Below, piece by piece: positions 1 to 8,823 of a stretch of 64,000 nt of DNA. A model generated the notes under the pieces. The model did not search any database. It worked only from the letters and a program-made list of their open reading frames with translations, and was not told the origin of the DNA. The translations under genes were made by a program, and so were the position numbers. Position 1 is the first letter of the stretch; the number at the start of each line of letters is the position of its first letter. This DNA comes from an uncultured Gammaproteobacteria bacterium (GTDB taxonomy: Bacteria > Pseudomonadota > Gammaproteobacteria > GCA-001735895): NCBI GenBank assembly GCA_947259485.1, contig CAMYLU010000014.1:75825-139824 (forward strand). Direction: 5' to 3'.

Positions 1-48
1 GATTTTCCCGACTCCCGGGAATACGCTGAATGGAAGCAGATTCAGTAG
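1..48 (+). CDS. pilF: C-terminal end of a PilF/PilW-like type IV pilus lipoprotein (partial)
   Basis: The window opens in a reading frame of 15 codons ending in TAG, one base before the rodZ start. The visible tail (DFPDSREYAEW) resembles the end of PilF/PilW TPR lipoproteins, and pilF is the usual gene directly upstream of rodZ in gammaproteobacteria. The call rests mainly on position, because almost all of the protein lies outside the window. Confidence 0.5.
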   Translation, partial: DFPDSREYAEWKQIQ

Positions 49-49
49 C

Positions 50-1114
50 ATGAACGCGGCAGAAAAAAAACATGAACATGAACCGCGCCAGACCGGTATC
101 GGTCCTGGTGAGCGCCTGCAGGCAGCACGGATACAACAGGGTCTTTCGCTTGACGACGTCGCCGATCGCATGCATCTGAGCCTCGGTATACTAAAGGCCA
201 TCGAGGACAATAACTTCGAAGAGATTACCGCCCCGATTTTCGTTAAGGGCTACCTGCGCGCATACGCCCGTATCGTTTCGCTGAATGAAGATGAGATGAT
301 ACTGCAGTACCTAGACTTCTACTCGGAAGAAGATCCCCCGATAAGCTCGACCAGCAACATTCTGCCCGAACTATCGGTTGGCGATGCGCGCATTAAATGG
401 ACCACCTACCTCGTGATTCTAGTGATTGGCGTGTTGCTGGTGGCCTGGTGGTGGAACAGGGAACAGAACAGTGAAGTACCTATTTCGCTGGATTCGCAAT
501 CCACGGAACAACGCTCGTCAACCGGTGCGGACGTTATCGATAGCGAAATCGAAGCGGTATCTGAAGACGCTACGGCAACAATCACCGCCAATGAGGTAGA
601 GTCTTCGCAAGCGGAATCGACAGAACCGGCAGCGATCGAACCAGCCGAAATAGCAGATCCGGTAGCGATCGAACCTGCCGAAACGGCAGAAGCGGCAGCG
701 ATCGAAGCGGCTGAAGCGGCCGAATCCGTAGCGATCGAACCGGCCGAGATATCTGAGCCTCCTGCCCCGGAACCCGTCGCCGTTGAAGCCGAGACCCCGC
801 AATCCGAAGGCGAGTCATTGGAAGCAACACCGGCTGCGCCTGCTGGGCCTGTTCGCCTGGCACCCAGCGGCTCGGACAAGTTAAAAATTAGCGTAAGTGC
901 CGATACCTGGGCGGACGTGAAAGATACCAACAATTACCAGCTGGTCTATGATTTATTGCGCGCCGGCGAATCGGTGGAATTGTTGGGGGAAGCGCCTTTT
1001 TCAGTTTTTCTTGGTAATGGAAACGGGGTCGAAATCATTTTCAATAATGAGGCGATAGATATTTCCAGGCGCATACGTGATGACAATACTGCGCGCCTGA
1101 AAGTAGGTGGCTAG
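50..1114 (+). CDS. rodZ: RodZ-like cytoskeletal membrane protein
   Basis: RodZ links the MreB cytoskeleton to the membrane and helps set cell shape. An Xre-like helix-turn-helix domain lies at about residues 20-85 (RLQAARIQQGLSLDDVADR). One membrane helix follows at about 117-135 and ends in WWW. Next comes a long Ala/Glu/Pro-rich periplasmic linker (about 140-270), and the C-terminal DUF4115 beta domain is at about 275-354. The ATG lies one base after the upstream stop, so the gene is probably translated with its neighbour. The linker holds an 11-residue repeat (listed separately). ispG, usually the next gene, is absent here, and hisS follows after 13 bp. The family assignment is firm. Confidence 0.93.
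   Translation: MNAAEKKHEHEPRQTGIGPGERLQAARIQQGLSLDDVADRMHLSLGILKAIEDNNFEEITAPIFVKGYLRAYARIVSLNEDEMILQYLDFYSEEDPPISSTSNILPELSVGDARIKWTTYLVILVIGVLLVAWWWNREQNSEVPISLDSQSTEQRSSTGADVIDSEIEAVSEDATATITANEVESSQAESTEPAAIEPAEIADPVAIEPAETAEAAAIEAAEAAESVAIEPAEISEPPAPEPVAVEAETPQSEGESLEATPAAPAGPVRLAPSGSDKLKISVSADTWADVKDTNNYQLVYDLLRAGESVELLGEAPFSVFLGNGNGVEIIFNNEAIDISRRIRDDNTARLKVGG
632..763 (+). repeat. Four tandem 33-bp units in the RodZ linker
   Basis: Four in-frame 33-bp units start at 632, 665, 698 and 731, each beginning GCGATCGAA. They encode an 11-residue unit of the form AIEPAEIADPV with drift between copies. The unit sits in the periplasmic linker, where length variation should be tolerated. Confidence 0.85.
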
Positions 1115-1127
1115 ACCGGGGTAAAGC

Positions 1128-2399
1128 GTGGCAGATCAAATACAGGTCATTCGCGGAATGCACGATATTCTGCCAGCCGACATGCCTGCCTGGAATCAGC
1201 TCGAAGACGCGTATCGGGCCCTGGCAGAATCATATGGATATCGCCAGATTCGTACTCCGATCGTCGAGAAGACTGCGTTATTCGCGCGTTCAATCGGCGA
1301 AATCACCGATATCGTCGAAAAAGAAATGTATAGTTTCGAGGATCGCAATGGCGATAGCCTGAGTTTGCGCCCGGAGAACACGGCGAGCGTGGTGAGAGCG
1401 GGTCTGCAGGCTGGATTACTGCACGACCAGCAGCAAAGACTATGGTACTGCGGTCCTATGTTCCGACATGAGCGACCACAGAAGGGACGCTATCGACAGT
1501 TCCACCAGCTTGGTGCCGAAACTTTTGGTATCGCCGGTGCAGATATCGAGGCCGAACTCATCCTGCTGGCCGCGAGATTCTGGCAACGTCTCGGTCTCGA
1601 CGCCATCGAACTGCAAATAAACAGCCTTGGCAGTAGTCGCTGTCGGCTCCAATTCCGTACCGTTCTGGTTGAGTACTTTCGTGACCATTACCAGGCCCTG
1701 GATGAAGACAGCCAACGTCGACTCGAAACCAACCCGTTACGAATCCTGGACAGCAAGAATGTCGAGATGCAAAGTATGATCGAGGCGGCGCCAACACTGC
1801 AGGATAGCCTGGACCAGGAATCACGCGATCATTTTAGCGAACTCACTGATATTCTCGACCAGGCCTCGGTTTCATACCAGGTTAACCGACGCCTGGTGAG
1901 AGGACTGGATTACTACTGTCACACGGTGTTTGAATGGGTGACTGATACGCTGGGCGCGCAGGGGACCGTCTGCGGAGGTGGACGTTACGATGGTCTGGTT
2001 GAGCAGCTCGGCGGCAAACCAAACTATGCGGCCGGCTTTTCGATGGGCTGCGAACGACTCATCGCGATGTTGCATGACCAGGGGAAGGCGGATAAGGAAT
2101 CCGGTTGCGATGTTTACCTGCTAATGCGCGGTGACAACAGCGTCGCCAGGGCACAGCAAATCGCCGAGTCCATACGCGACCAGATGCCGGGGCTGGAACT
2201 GGTTGTCCATGCCGGTGCGGGCAGCTTTAAAAGCCAAATGCGCAAGGCCGACAAATCAGGTGCGCGGATCGCCCTGATTCTTGGCGAATCTGAAATTGAG
2301 GCCGGAACCGTGGCTGTCAAGTTCATGCGCGATGACAGGGCACAAGCAGAAATTTCACAATCGGACGTAGTAACGCAACTGGCGTCACTACTGGATTAA
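1128..2399 (+). CDS. hisS: Histidine-tRNA ligase
   Basis: This class II aminoacyl-tRNA synthetase charges tRNA-His. The 423 residues match the bacterial family length. Visible signatures are the N-terminal IRGMHDILP, LSLRPENTASVVRA in the ATP site, GPMFRHERPQKGRYRQFHQ (motif 2) and RGLDYYCHTVFEW (a histidine-specific motif). A C-terminal anticodon-binding domain covers about 325-423. The start is GTG, chosen because the conserved N-terminus begins there. It lies 13 bp after rodZ and 17 bp before yfgM, consistent with one operon. Confidence 0.97.
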   Translation: MADQIQVIRGMHDILPADMPAWNQLEDAYRALAESYGYRQIRTPIVEKTALFARSIGEITDIVEKEMYSFEDRNGDSLSLRPENTASVVRAGLQAGLLHDQQQRLWYCGPMFRHERPQKGRYRQFHQLGAETFGIAGADIEAELILLAARFWQRLGLDAIELQINSLGSSRCRLQFRTVLVEYFRDHYQALDEDSQRRLETNPLRILDSKNVEMQSMIEAAPTLQDSLDQESRDHFSELTDILDQASVSYQVNRRLVRGLDYYCHTVFEWVTDTLGAQGTVCGGGRYDGLVEQLGGKPNYAAGFSMGCERLIAMLHDQGKADKESGCDVYLLMRGDNSVARAQQIAESIRDQMPGLELVVHAGAGSFKSQMRKADKSGARIALILGESEIEAGTVAVKFMRDDRAQAEISQSDVVTQLASLLD

Positions 2400-2416
2400 T
2401 AAGCGAGAGGACATCA

Positions 2417-3040
2417 ATGGAAACTGAAGAAGAACAGGTCGAAAAGCTGAAAGCCTGGTTTAAGGAAAATGGAGCATCGATCGTTTTAGGCATCATAATC
2501 GGCGTTGGCGGTATCGGCGGATACAACTACTGGATGCATGTGCAGGAAACCAAGGCGGCCGAGGCCTCCAGCCATTACACGCAAATGATCGAAGCGTTGT
2601 CGGCGGGAAACAATGATACGGTGCAGCAGCAGGCTGAAATTTTACTATCGGATTATGCCTCGACCGATTACGCACTGATGGGACAACTGGCGCTTGCGAA
2701 AAGTCATGTTGCTAACGGCGATTTCGAAAATGCAGAGGCTGCCTTGCAGCAGGTGGTCGGGAAGGCCGCCCAAAATCCGATTGCTTACGTTGCGAGAACC
2801 CGCCTGGCTGCTGTGCAGGCACAGGCAGGGCAGTATGATGCAGCCCTGACCTCACTGGCGATAGAATTCCCGGGTGAGTTTGCTGCAGGGGTCGAGGAAC
2901 TTCGTGGCGATATTTATGCGTTGCAGGGTAAATCCGCCGAGGCGATTGAGGCTTATCAGAAAGCCCGGTTGGCTGACCCCCAGCCTGCCAATGGCGAGTT
3001 TCTACAACAAAAACTGGATGACCTTGGGGGTAGAGGTTGA
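2417..3040 (+). CDS. yfgM: YfgM-like TPR membrane protein (SecYEG ancillary subunit)
   Basis: This is an inner-membrane protein with a periplasmic TPR domain. The family is reported to associate with the SecYEG translocon and periplasmic chaperones. A short acidic cytoplasmic start (METEEEQVEKLKAWF) is followed by a helix at about 21-40 (SIVLGIIIGVGGIGGY), then helical TPR-like repeats to the end. The length of 207 residues is close to that of E. coli YfgM. Its stop overlaps the TTG start of bamB by 4 bp, implying translational coupling in the hisS-yfgM-bamB-der order. Confidence 0.93.
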   Translation: METEEEQVEKLKAWFKENGASIVLGIIIGVGGIGGYNYWMHVQETKAAEASSHYTQMIEALSAGNNDTVQQQAEILLSDYASTDYALMGQLALAKSHVANGDFENAEAALQQVVGKAAQNPIAYVARTRLAAVQAQAGQYDAALTSLAIEFPGEFAAGVEELRGDIYALQGKSAEAIEAYQKARLADPQPANGEFLQQKLDDLGGRG

Positions 3041-4188
3041 AACCAGCGAATAAGCTATGCACGTTGGTTTTGCTGTGTATTATTGCCGCCTGCGGGGGAG
3101 ACACGGATAATAGTGAACCTCCGTCACCATTAACCGATATAGAAGCGCCAGTTGCCCTGAAGATAAACTGGAATCTTGATACCCGGGCAGCCAGCAATAC
3201 AGCGGCCTACCGATTGCGGCCACTAATAATTGGTAACCGAGCCTATACGATCGATACCAGTGGCTTGATAGCCTGTGTTGATATCTCCACGGGACGGAAG
3301 CTATGGACTTACGAGACTGATCTGCCAGCTCTAAGCGGACTCGGCGGAAACGAAAATCTTGTTATCGCGACTTCCAGTGATGGTGATATTGCCGCCTTTC
3401 AAATAGTGGAAAAAGGACTGGAGCCACTTTGGAAAACGCGTGCCAGTAGCGAAATTAGAGCGATACCGATTGTTAATGATGATCAGGTGTTTGTGCGCAG
3501 TGTCGACGGCAAGTTGCAAAGCCTTGCGCTAACAGACGGCAGCCAGCAATGGGTGGTGTCGCAGCGGGTGCCGGTGTTATCGCTGACAGGCAATAGCGAG
3601 CCATTGATCGACACACAACTGGTGTACTCGGGATTCGATGATGGAAAATTAATTGCCTTTGACCGCCGCAGTGGCAAAGTTCGATGGGAAACTACCATCA
3701 GTATTCCCAGTGGGCGAACCGAGGTTGAGCGCCTGGTTGACCTGGATGGCCGGTTTCTGATGCGTGACGGTGTTATCTACGTGGCTTCGTTTCAGGGTCG
3801 CCTGGCCGCGGTAGTTGCGGTAAACGGCGATGTACTCTGGGCACGTGATTTTTCCAGCTTTCAATCGATGGCAATTGATGACAACGCCATCTATCTAAGT
3901 GCCGACAATAGTGATTTGTGGTCGATTGATAGGCGCACCGGATCGGCTTTCTGGAAACAGGATGTGTTACATGCACGAAAAATTACTGCTCCCGCGATCA
4001 TCAATGATAAGTTGGTGGTTGCTGATTTGAGCGGCTACTTGCACTGGTTTGATACGGCCGACGGTAAACTGGTCGGTAGAATACGGGCAACCAAAACACG
4101 GAATTATGTGCAGCCGCTAATCTGGCAAGATTCCGTGCTAACACTCGACCAGGATGGTTATTTTTCCTCCGTCTCTTTGCGGCAATGA
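3037..4188 (+). CDS. bamB: BamB, outer-membrane beta-barrel assembly lipoprotein
   Basis: BamB is a lipoprotein scaffold of the BAM complex that inserts beta-barrels into the outer membrane. The protein has a type II signal sequence (LCTLVLLCIIAAC, lipidated Cys at residue 19) and a repeated PQQ-like eight-bladed propeller (for example GRKLWTYE, GKVRWETT, GDVLWARD). The length of 383 residues fits the family. The TTG start is supported by the 4-bp overlap with yfgM and by the signal peptide that begins there. Its stop overlaps the der ATG (ATGA), so the two are coupled. Confidence 0.95.
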   Translation: MKPANKLCTLVLLCIIAACGGDTDNSEPPSPLTDIEAPVALKINWNLDTRAASNTAAYRLRPLIIGNRAYTIDTSGLIACVDISTGRKLWTYETDLPALSGLGGNENLVIATSSDGDIAAFQIVEKGLEPLWKTRASSEIRAIPIVNDDQVFVRSVDGKLQSLALTDGSQQWVVSQRVPVLSLTGNSEPLIDTQLVYSGFDDGKLIAFDRRSGKVRWETTISIPSGRTEVERLVDLDGRFLMRDGVIYVASFQGRLAAVVAVNGDVLWARDFSSFQSMAIDDNAIYLSADNSDLWSIDRRTGSAFWKQDVLHARKITAPAIINDKLVVADLSGYLHWFDTADGKLVGRIRATKTRNYVQPLIWQDSVLTLDQDGYFSSVSLRQ

Positions 4189-5534
4189 TTCCAGTCATCG
4201 CGTTGATCGGTCGTCCAAATGTCGGCAAGTCAACTCTATTCAATGTTTTTACCCGCAGCCGCGACGCAATTGTGGCGAATGAACCGGGGCTGACCCGTGA
4301 CCGACAGTACGGGGTAGGCGAACGCGACGATAAGACTTTTATCGTGATCGATACGGGTGGTTTAAGTGGTGAGAAACAGGATCTGGATGATCTAATGGCA
4401 AGACAAACAGGCCTGGCGATCGAGGAAGCCGATGAAATCCTGTTTATTGTTGACGCACAGGATGGTCTGACCAGTGCTGATCGATTGATCGCCGACCTGG
4501 TGCGTAAGGCCGGAAAATCCTGTTGTGTCATAGTCAACAAGGTAGATGGTGCTAATCCCGATCAGGCACAGGCCGATTTTTATGCACTTGGATTCGAACA
4601 GCTGCACCTTGTATCAGCTGTCCATCGAAAAGGAACAGGGGTTTTGCTCGATAAACTGCTGCAAGCCTATCCACCGCAACAGGCAGTCGATGCTAGTGAA
4701 GGGGGGCCCATGGTAGCCGTCATCGGGCGTCCCAATGTAGGCAAATCGACCCTGATTAATCGTCTTGTGGGACAGGATCGAGTTGTTGCTTTTGACCAGC
4801 CTGGCACGACCCGCGACACCATTTCGGTGCCATTTGAGCGTCATGGCAAGCAATATACCCTGATTGATACGGCAGGGGTTCGTCGGCGCGGGAAAGTGCA
4901 TCAGGCCATCGAAAAATTCAGCGTTATCAAGGCGCTCGAGGCCATCGAAAAATCGCAGGTGGTTATTCTTGTAATCGATGCCCAGGAGGGCTTGACCGAC
5001 CAGGATCTAACCCTGCTGGGATACGTCCTCAACAGCGGGCGCGCGCTGGTTATTGCAATCAATAAATGGGACGGCCTGGACCCGGACCAGCGCGATCAAA
5101 TTCGCAGTAGCTTGCAACGCAGGCTTGGTTTTGTTTCTTTTGCCGAGCGACATTTGATTTCAGCCAGGCATGGCACCGGTGTGGGCGATCTGATGGTGTC
5201 TGTCGACCAGGCGTATGCCTCCGCATTCATGGATATCAATACTCGCTATCTAACCGATTTACTTGAAGAAGCCGTGTTCAAGCACAATCCACCGCTACAT
5301 CACGGCCGACGTGTCAAATTGCGCTATGCCCACCAGGGTGGGCGCAATCCCCCGGTTATTGTCATCCATGGTAACCAGACCCAACACCTTCCGGATGCCT
5401 ACCAGCGCTACCTGATTAACTTCTTTATTACCAGGTTAAAGCTCAAGGGCACCCCGGTTCGTATCGAATTAAAGTCGGGTAAGAATCCTTTTTCGGCCAA
5501 AAAACGATCGAATATGCGTAATAAACGACAATAA
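4185..5534 (+). CDS. der: Der (EngA) double-GTPase ribosome assembly factor
   Basis: Der is an essential GTPase for maturation of the 50S ribosomal subunit. Two GTPase domains are visible. The first has GRPNVGKST at about residue 8, DTGG and NKVD. The second has GRPNVGKST at about 182, DTAGVRR and NKWD. A C-terminal KH-like domain ends in a basic tail (KSGKNPFSAKKRSNMRNKRQ). The gene is 449 residues and the last of the operon that starts at rodZ. No terminator hairpin is obvious behind it; the 68-bp gap to the next gene is A-rich. Confidence 0.97.
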   Translation: MIPVIALIGRPNVGKSTLFNVFTRSRDAIVANEPGLTRDRQYGVGERDDKTFIVIDTGGLSGEKQDLDDLMARQTGLAIEEADEILFIVDAQDGLTSADRLIADLVRKAGKSCCVIVNKVDGANPDQAQADFYALGFEQLHLVSAVHRKGTGVLLDKLLQAYPPQQAVDASEGGPMVAVIGRPNVGKSTLINRLVGQDRVVAFDQPGTTRDTISVPFERHGKQYTLIDTAGVRRRGKVHQAIEKFSVIKALEAIEKSQVVILVIDAQEGLTDQDLTLLGYVLNSGRALVIAINKWDGLDPDQRDQIRSSLQRRLGFVSFAERHLISARHGTGVGDLMVSVDQAYASAFMDINTRYLTDLLEEAVFKHNPPLHHGRRVKLRYAHQGGRNPPVIVIHGNQTQHLPDAYQRYLINFFITRLKLKGTPVRIELKSGKNPFSAKKRSNMRNKRQ

Positions 5535-5602
5535 TCCAAAAAAATCTCACGAATTCGACAAAAATCCGAGAAAAACGGCGGAATCGACTTAGACTTTGAG
5601 GT

Positions 5603-6304
5603 ATGGGCCTAAAAAGAATTCTCGTCACCAATGCCAAAGGCGGATGTGGTAAGACCACCCTTACCACTAACATCGCTTCGCATTACGCGCTGCAGGGAAA
5701 AACGGTGCGCCTGTTCGATCACGATTCACAGGGTTCATCGCTGGCCTGGATTAACCGGCGTGCGGATACCGCGGCCGTCATATCCGGCGTCGATGCGTCA
5801 AAGAGTGCCGATCACCGACTTACCCGGTCCTGGCAAATGCGGGTTCCCCCGGAAACCGATGTCGCAATTATTGACTCAGCAGCCGGAACTGATATTGCCG
5901 AGCTTTTGACCCTGTTCCAGCAGAACGATTCACTGTTGATTCCCGTGTTACCGTCGCCGATAGACATCCATGCGACGGCTTATTTCATCAAGGACCTGTT
6001 AACCACCGGTCGCGCACGCAAAAAAATGATTCGACTCGCCGTGGTTGCCAATCGGGTCAGAAAAAATACGTTGATGTATCATTCCCTGGAGCGTTTCCTG
6101 TTCAGCCTTAACATTCCGTTTATTGCGAGTCTTCGAGACACGCAGCTTTACGCGAAGGCAATCGAACTTGGCATCGGGGTGCAGGAAATCCAGACCTCGC
6201 GCAATAAAGTTGACAAGGAGCAGTGGGCGCCCATTTTCCGTTGGTTGGACACCCCGGCGGCAAGCGAAAGTGCCCTCGTCACTCCGCTATATCATACTTC
6301 CTGA
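5603..6304 (+). CDS. Orphan ParA/MinD-like ATPase
   Basis: This P-loop ATPase of the ParA/MinD family has 233 residues. The deviant Walker A motif KGGCGKTTL is at about 13-21, and DHDSQGSSLAW at about 39-49 corresponds to Walker A'. A Walker B-like IIDSAAG follows. These ATPases position DNA, chemosensory arrays or other large complexes on a surface. No parB-like partner, minC/E or carboxysome gene lies next to it, so the cargo cannot be read from context. It is not chromosomal ParA, which would normally sit with parB near the origin. Confidence 0.85.
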   Translation: MGLKRILVTNAKGGCGKTTLTTNIASHYALQGKTVRLFDHDSQGSSLAWINRRADTAAVISGVDASKSADHRLTRSWQMRVPPETDVAIIDSAAGTDIAELLTLFQQNDSLLIPVLPSPIDIHATAYFIKDLLTTGRARKKMIRLAVVANRVRKNTLMYHSLERFLFSLNIPFIASLRDTQLYAKAIELGIGVQEIQTSRNKVDKEQWAPIFRWLDTPAASESALVTPLYHTS

Positions 6305-6424
6305 CGTTAATCTGCGTCGCGTGGAAGCGCCAAAGTAAACTAATTCAAATATTCAATTTTCAACGCACATCGGCGCGAATCCCTGTGCTATCATTGCGCG
6401 GATTTTTCAGCCGTGATCCAACTC

Positions 6425-7000
6425 ATGAAATTGAATCGTTTTACCTGCCTCTGCCTGCTCGGCATTGCCTGCATATCTACTTCGAATGCCAGTGATTTTG
6501 AAGCTGCGCTAAGTTCAGAAACCGCACAATTCACCTTTCGCTCGGACTCCAGCATGATCGGCTGGGGCGGTTCCGATCTAGCGCTTGGTTTGTTTTATAA
6601 CGAGGATGACGACTTTATCGGCCAGGTAGGCCTGTTACAGATGCGCCAGGCTTCAGAGGAGACCCCTTTGACTTTTGGCGTAGGCGTCAAGGGATATCTC
6701 GGAACGCTCGATGATATTGACCAGGATGTACTCGCCTTTGGTATCGGTGGAGAAATCCGCTATACGATTCCGGGAACCATGCCGATGGCGGTGTACTTCC
6801 GCGGGCATTATGCACCCGAGATCACCAGCTTTTCAGACACAGAAGAGGTCGTCGATTACCAGCTTGGTTTTCAAATCGAGGCTCTGCCGCAAACAATCGC
6901 TTTCGTCGGCATCAGGCATCTTGAATTCGACACAGACGACGAGGGTGATTACGAAGCCGATGACGACAACCTTCATTTCGGTGTTCGCCTGACTTTCTAG
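6425..7000 (+). CDS. YfaZ-like outer-membrane protein
   Basis: This is a predicted outer-membrane beta-barrel of about 191 residues. A clear signal peptide (MKLNRFTCLCLLGIACISTS ending in NA) is followed by alternating polar and hydrophobic strands and a terminal Phe (HFGVRLTF), the usual barrel-assembly signal. The strand pattern and acidic loops (EDDDF, DTDDEGDYEADDDN) fit the YfaZ family, which has no established function. An in-frame GTG exists at 6413, but the signal peptide starts cleanly at the ATG at 6425. The stop overlaps the end of the convergent M23 gene by 4 bp. Confidence 0.75.
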   Translation: MKLNRFTCLCLLGIACISTSNASDFEAALSSETAQFTFRSDSSMIGWGGSDLALGLFYNEDDDFIGQVGLLQMRQASEETPLTFGVGVKGYLGTLDDIDQDVLAFGIGGEIRYTIPGTMPMAVYFRGHYAPEITSFSDTEEVVDYQLGFQIEALPQTIAFVGIRHLEFDTDDEGDYEADDDNLHFGVRLTF

Positions 7001-7803
7001 TCGGTAACGGGAAGAAACAGCGCCGGATCGATCCAGTTTCCGTTTAATCCCAGGCTCCAGTGCAAATGCGGCCCGGTAACCCTGCCAGTCGCGCCAACCT
7101 TGCCGATTATCTGCCCTTTTGCAACCTGTTCGCCGAGGCTGACATCGATCTCGCTGAGGTGGGCGAACAGCGAGATCAGGCCCTGTCCATGATCGATGTA
7201 AACCAGGTTACCGCTGAAAAAGAAATCACCCGTTTCGATAACCTTGCCCGCACTGGGTGCAAGTACCGGGGTACCCGTGTCAGCAGCGATATCCATGCCG
7301 CTATGCGGCCTTCGTTTTTGCCCGTTGAAAACCCTGCGCCTGCCGAAACTGCCGGTACCGATACCCTCAACGGGACGCAGAAAATCGACATCTACCTCAG
7401 CCATCGAATAATGATTACGTGCTTTCTGTTTGCGCGCCTTTTCGGCCAGGATACGTTCCATATCACTGGCGTAGGGATTAACTTTGCGCTTGTCCGTTAT
7501 GGTGATATGTTGGGTGCTGTATTGTTTTTGCTTTACCTCGAAAAACTTCTTCAACACCTGTCCGGCGCTACGTTTCTCGATAAAGTGTTCCCCGGCCTTC
7601 AGACTCAAGGGTAAACCAACCAGGGCTGCGGGTTTGTCTGCAATTTTTGTAACCAGCACTGGCTTGTTCCGAAACTGGTAGCCCGAATCGTTTCCAGGTT
7701 CGAGGTTGATAATCGCAATACCACCCGGAACCAGTGACTGGCGGGGTTGTGCCTGTGCAGACAACAAGTACGACAATGAAAAAATCAGCAATAAAATGCG
7801 CAA
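6997..7803 (-). CDS. Periplasmic M23 metallopeptidase (LytM domain)
   Basis: This is a zinc peptidase of the peptidoglycan endopeptidase family. A signal peptide (MRILLLIFSLSYLLSAQA) precedes an N-terminal region of about 130 residues and a C-terminal LytM domain. The zinc motifs are HSGMD (about residue 167) and HLHW (about 248), with GTPVLAPSAGKVIETG between them. All four expected zinc and catalytic His/Asp residues are present, so the enzyme looks active rather than an activator such as EnvC or NlpD. It ends convergently against the YfaZ-like gene. I cannot tell its cross-link specificity. Confidence 0.9.
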   Translation of the reverse strand: MRILLLIFSLSYLLSAQAQPRQSLVPGGIAIINLEPGNDSGYQFRNKPVLVTKIADKPAALVGLPLSLKAGEHFIEKRSAGQVLKKFFEVKQKQYSTQHITITDKRKVNPYASDMERILAEKARKQKARNHYSMAEVDVDFLRPVEGIGTGSFGRRRVFNGQKRRPHSGMDIAADTGTPVLAPSAGKVIETGDFFFSGNLVYIDHGQGLISLFAHLSEIDVSLGEQVAKGQIIGKVGATGRVTGPHLHWSLGLNGNWIDPALFLPVTD

Positions 7804-8069
7804 ACCTGATTTCCGTGCAAAGAATTTACGCGAGCCAGTATGCGAACTTTTACAGCAGCGTCAAGTTCCTGGTGGTTGCCATTGCGAAGGTTGCAAACCG
7901 TTCCGAGCCACCCCGGGGGAATGCTCGCAAAAGGCGCTCCCAACCGGGGCAAGCGCCGGTTGGCCCATCCATGGGATCGCTTGCAGCCCGAAGCGTCGGT
8001 ACGGCGCTCCCGCAACAAGACCCCGATGGCCGCGCCGTTCGAACGGATTATTGAAAAGTTGGAGTTATC
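7804..8069. other. GC-rich gap without a convincing gene
   Basis: This is 266 bp between two minus-strand genes. Several frames are open but none gives a recognisable protein. It contains an 8-bp perfect inverted repeat, CCAACCGG at 7940-7947 and CCGGTTGG at 7956-7963, with an 8-nt loop and no T tract. Confidence 0.5.
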
Positions 8070-8810
8070 TTAGGTTTCGGAGGAGGAATTTGATTGGAAT
8101 TGTTCGACCCAGAGGAGGGTAGCACCGGCCACGGCGACGGGCATTGCAAAGAAATTGATGATCGGGATACTGGTCATGATCATGACCGCGCCGCCGAAAC
8201 CCATTGCGATACCGCGTCGCTCACCCAGTCGCTTCTTCTGCTCCGCAAACACGAGATCGTGGTTGCCCATCGGGTAGTCGAAATATTCCAGCGATAGTAA
8301 CCACGAGCCAAATACTATCCATAGCACGGGAGCGATCAGGTTGACCACCGGGATCAGGCTCACCAGGAACAGTCCCAGGGCCCAGAACATGATGTATACC
8401 AGTTTTCGCAATTGTGAGCCTATGGCATCGATTGCCATGCGTGAAAAACTGACGTTGGATGAAACTGCTTTACCGGTTAGCTCGATTTCGATCTTTTCCG
8501 ACATCAATGCGTTGAAGGGTGCGGCAATGATGTTTGCAATCGGGGTAAAGCTGAAAAACACGATGATCGCCGCCAGTACGCCGAAGAAGACCCAGATCAG
8601 CCACTCGATAAAGTCGAGGAAAGAAGGAACGAATGACATCAACCACTCGACCAGCTGGTTGAACTGGCTGTACCCATACCACACCAGGGCGCCAAATAGC
8701 ACCAGGTTGATCATTAACGGCACAATCACGTAGATACGGACACCCGGTTTGTTGAGTAAACTCAGCGCCCGGGCAATAACCTGGGTGCCCCTGGTGATGT
8801 CGGCGATCAT
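8070..8810 (-). CDS. cysZ: CysZ/EI24-family membrane protein
   Basis: This is a polytopic inner-membrane protein of the CysZ (EI24) family, whose E. coli member takes up sulfate for cysteine synthesis. It has 246 residues with hydrophobic segments near 25-48, 70-98, 140-165, 168-188 and 210-235. The family start RGTQVIARALSLLNKPGVR and the FTPIANIIAAPFNALMSEKI stretch are present. It lies 13 bp downstream of queF, so the two are probably co-transcribed. No other sulfate-assimilation gene is nearby, so sulfate transport is inferred from family membership only. Confidence 0.82.
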   Translation of the reverse strand: MIADITRGTQVIARALSLLNKPGVRIYVIVPLMINLVLFGALVWYGYSQFNQLVEWLMSFVPSFLDFIEWLIWVFFGVLAAIIVFFSFTPIANIIAAPFNALMSEKIEIELTGKAVSSNVSFSRMAIDAIGSQLRKLVYIMFWALGLFLVSLIPVVNLIAPVLWIVFGSWLLSLEYFDYPMGNHDLVFAEQKKRLGERRGIAMGFGGAVMIMTSIPIINFFAMPVAVAGATLLWVEQFQSNSSSET

Positions 8811-8823
8811 CAGCCGGCTGTCC

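Noticed and set aside
406-933. Minus-strand frames opposite the rodZ linker
   Set aside because: They are low-complexity Ser/Ala or Arg/Phe mirror images of the Ala/Glu repeat.
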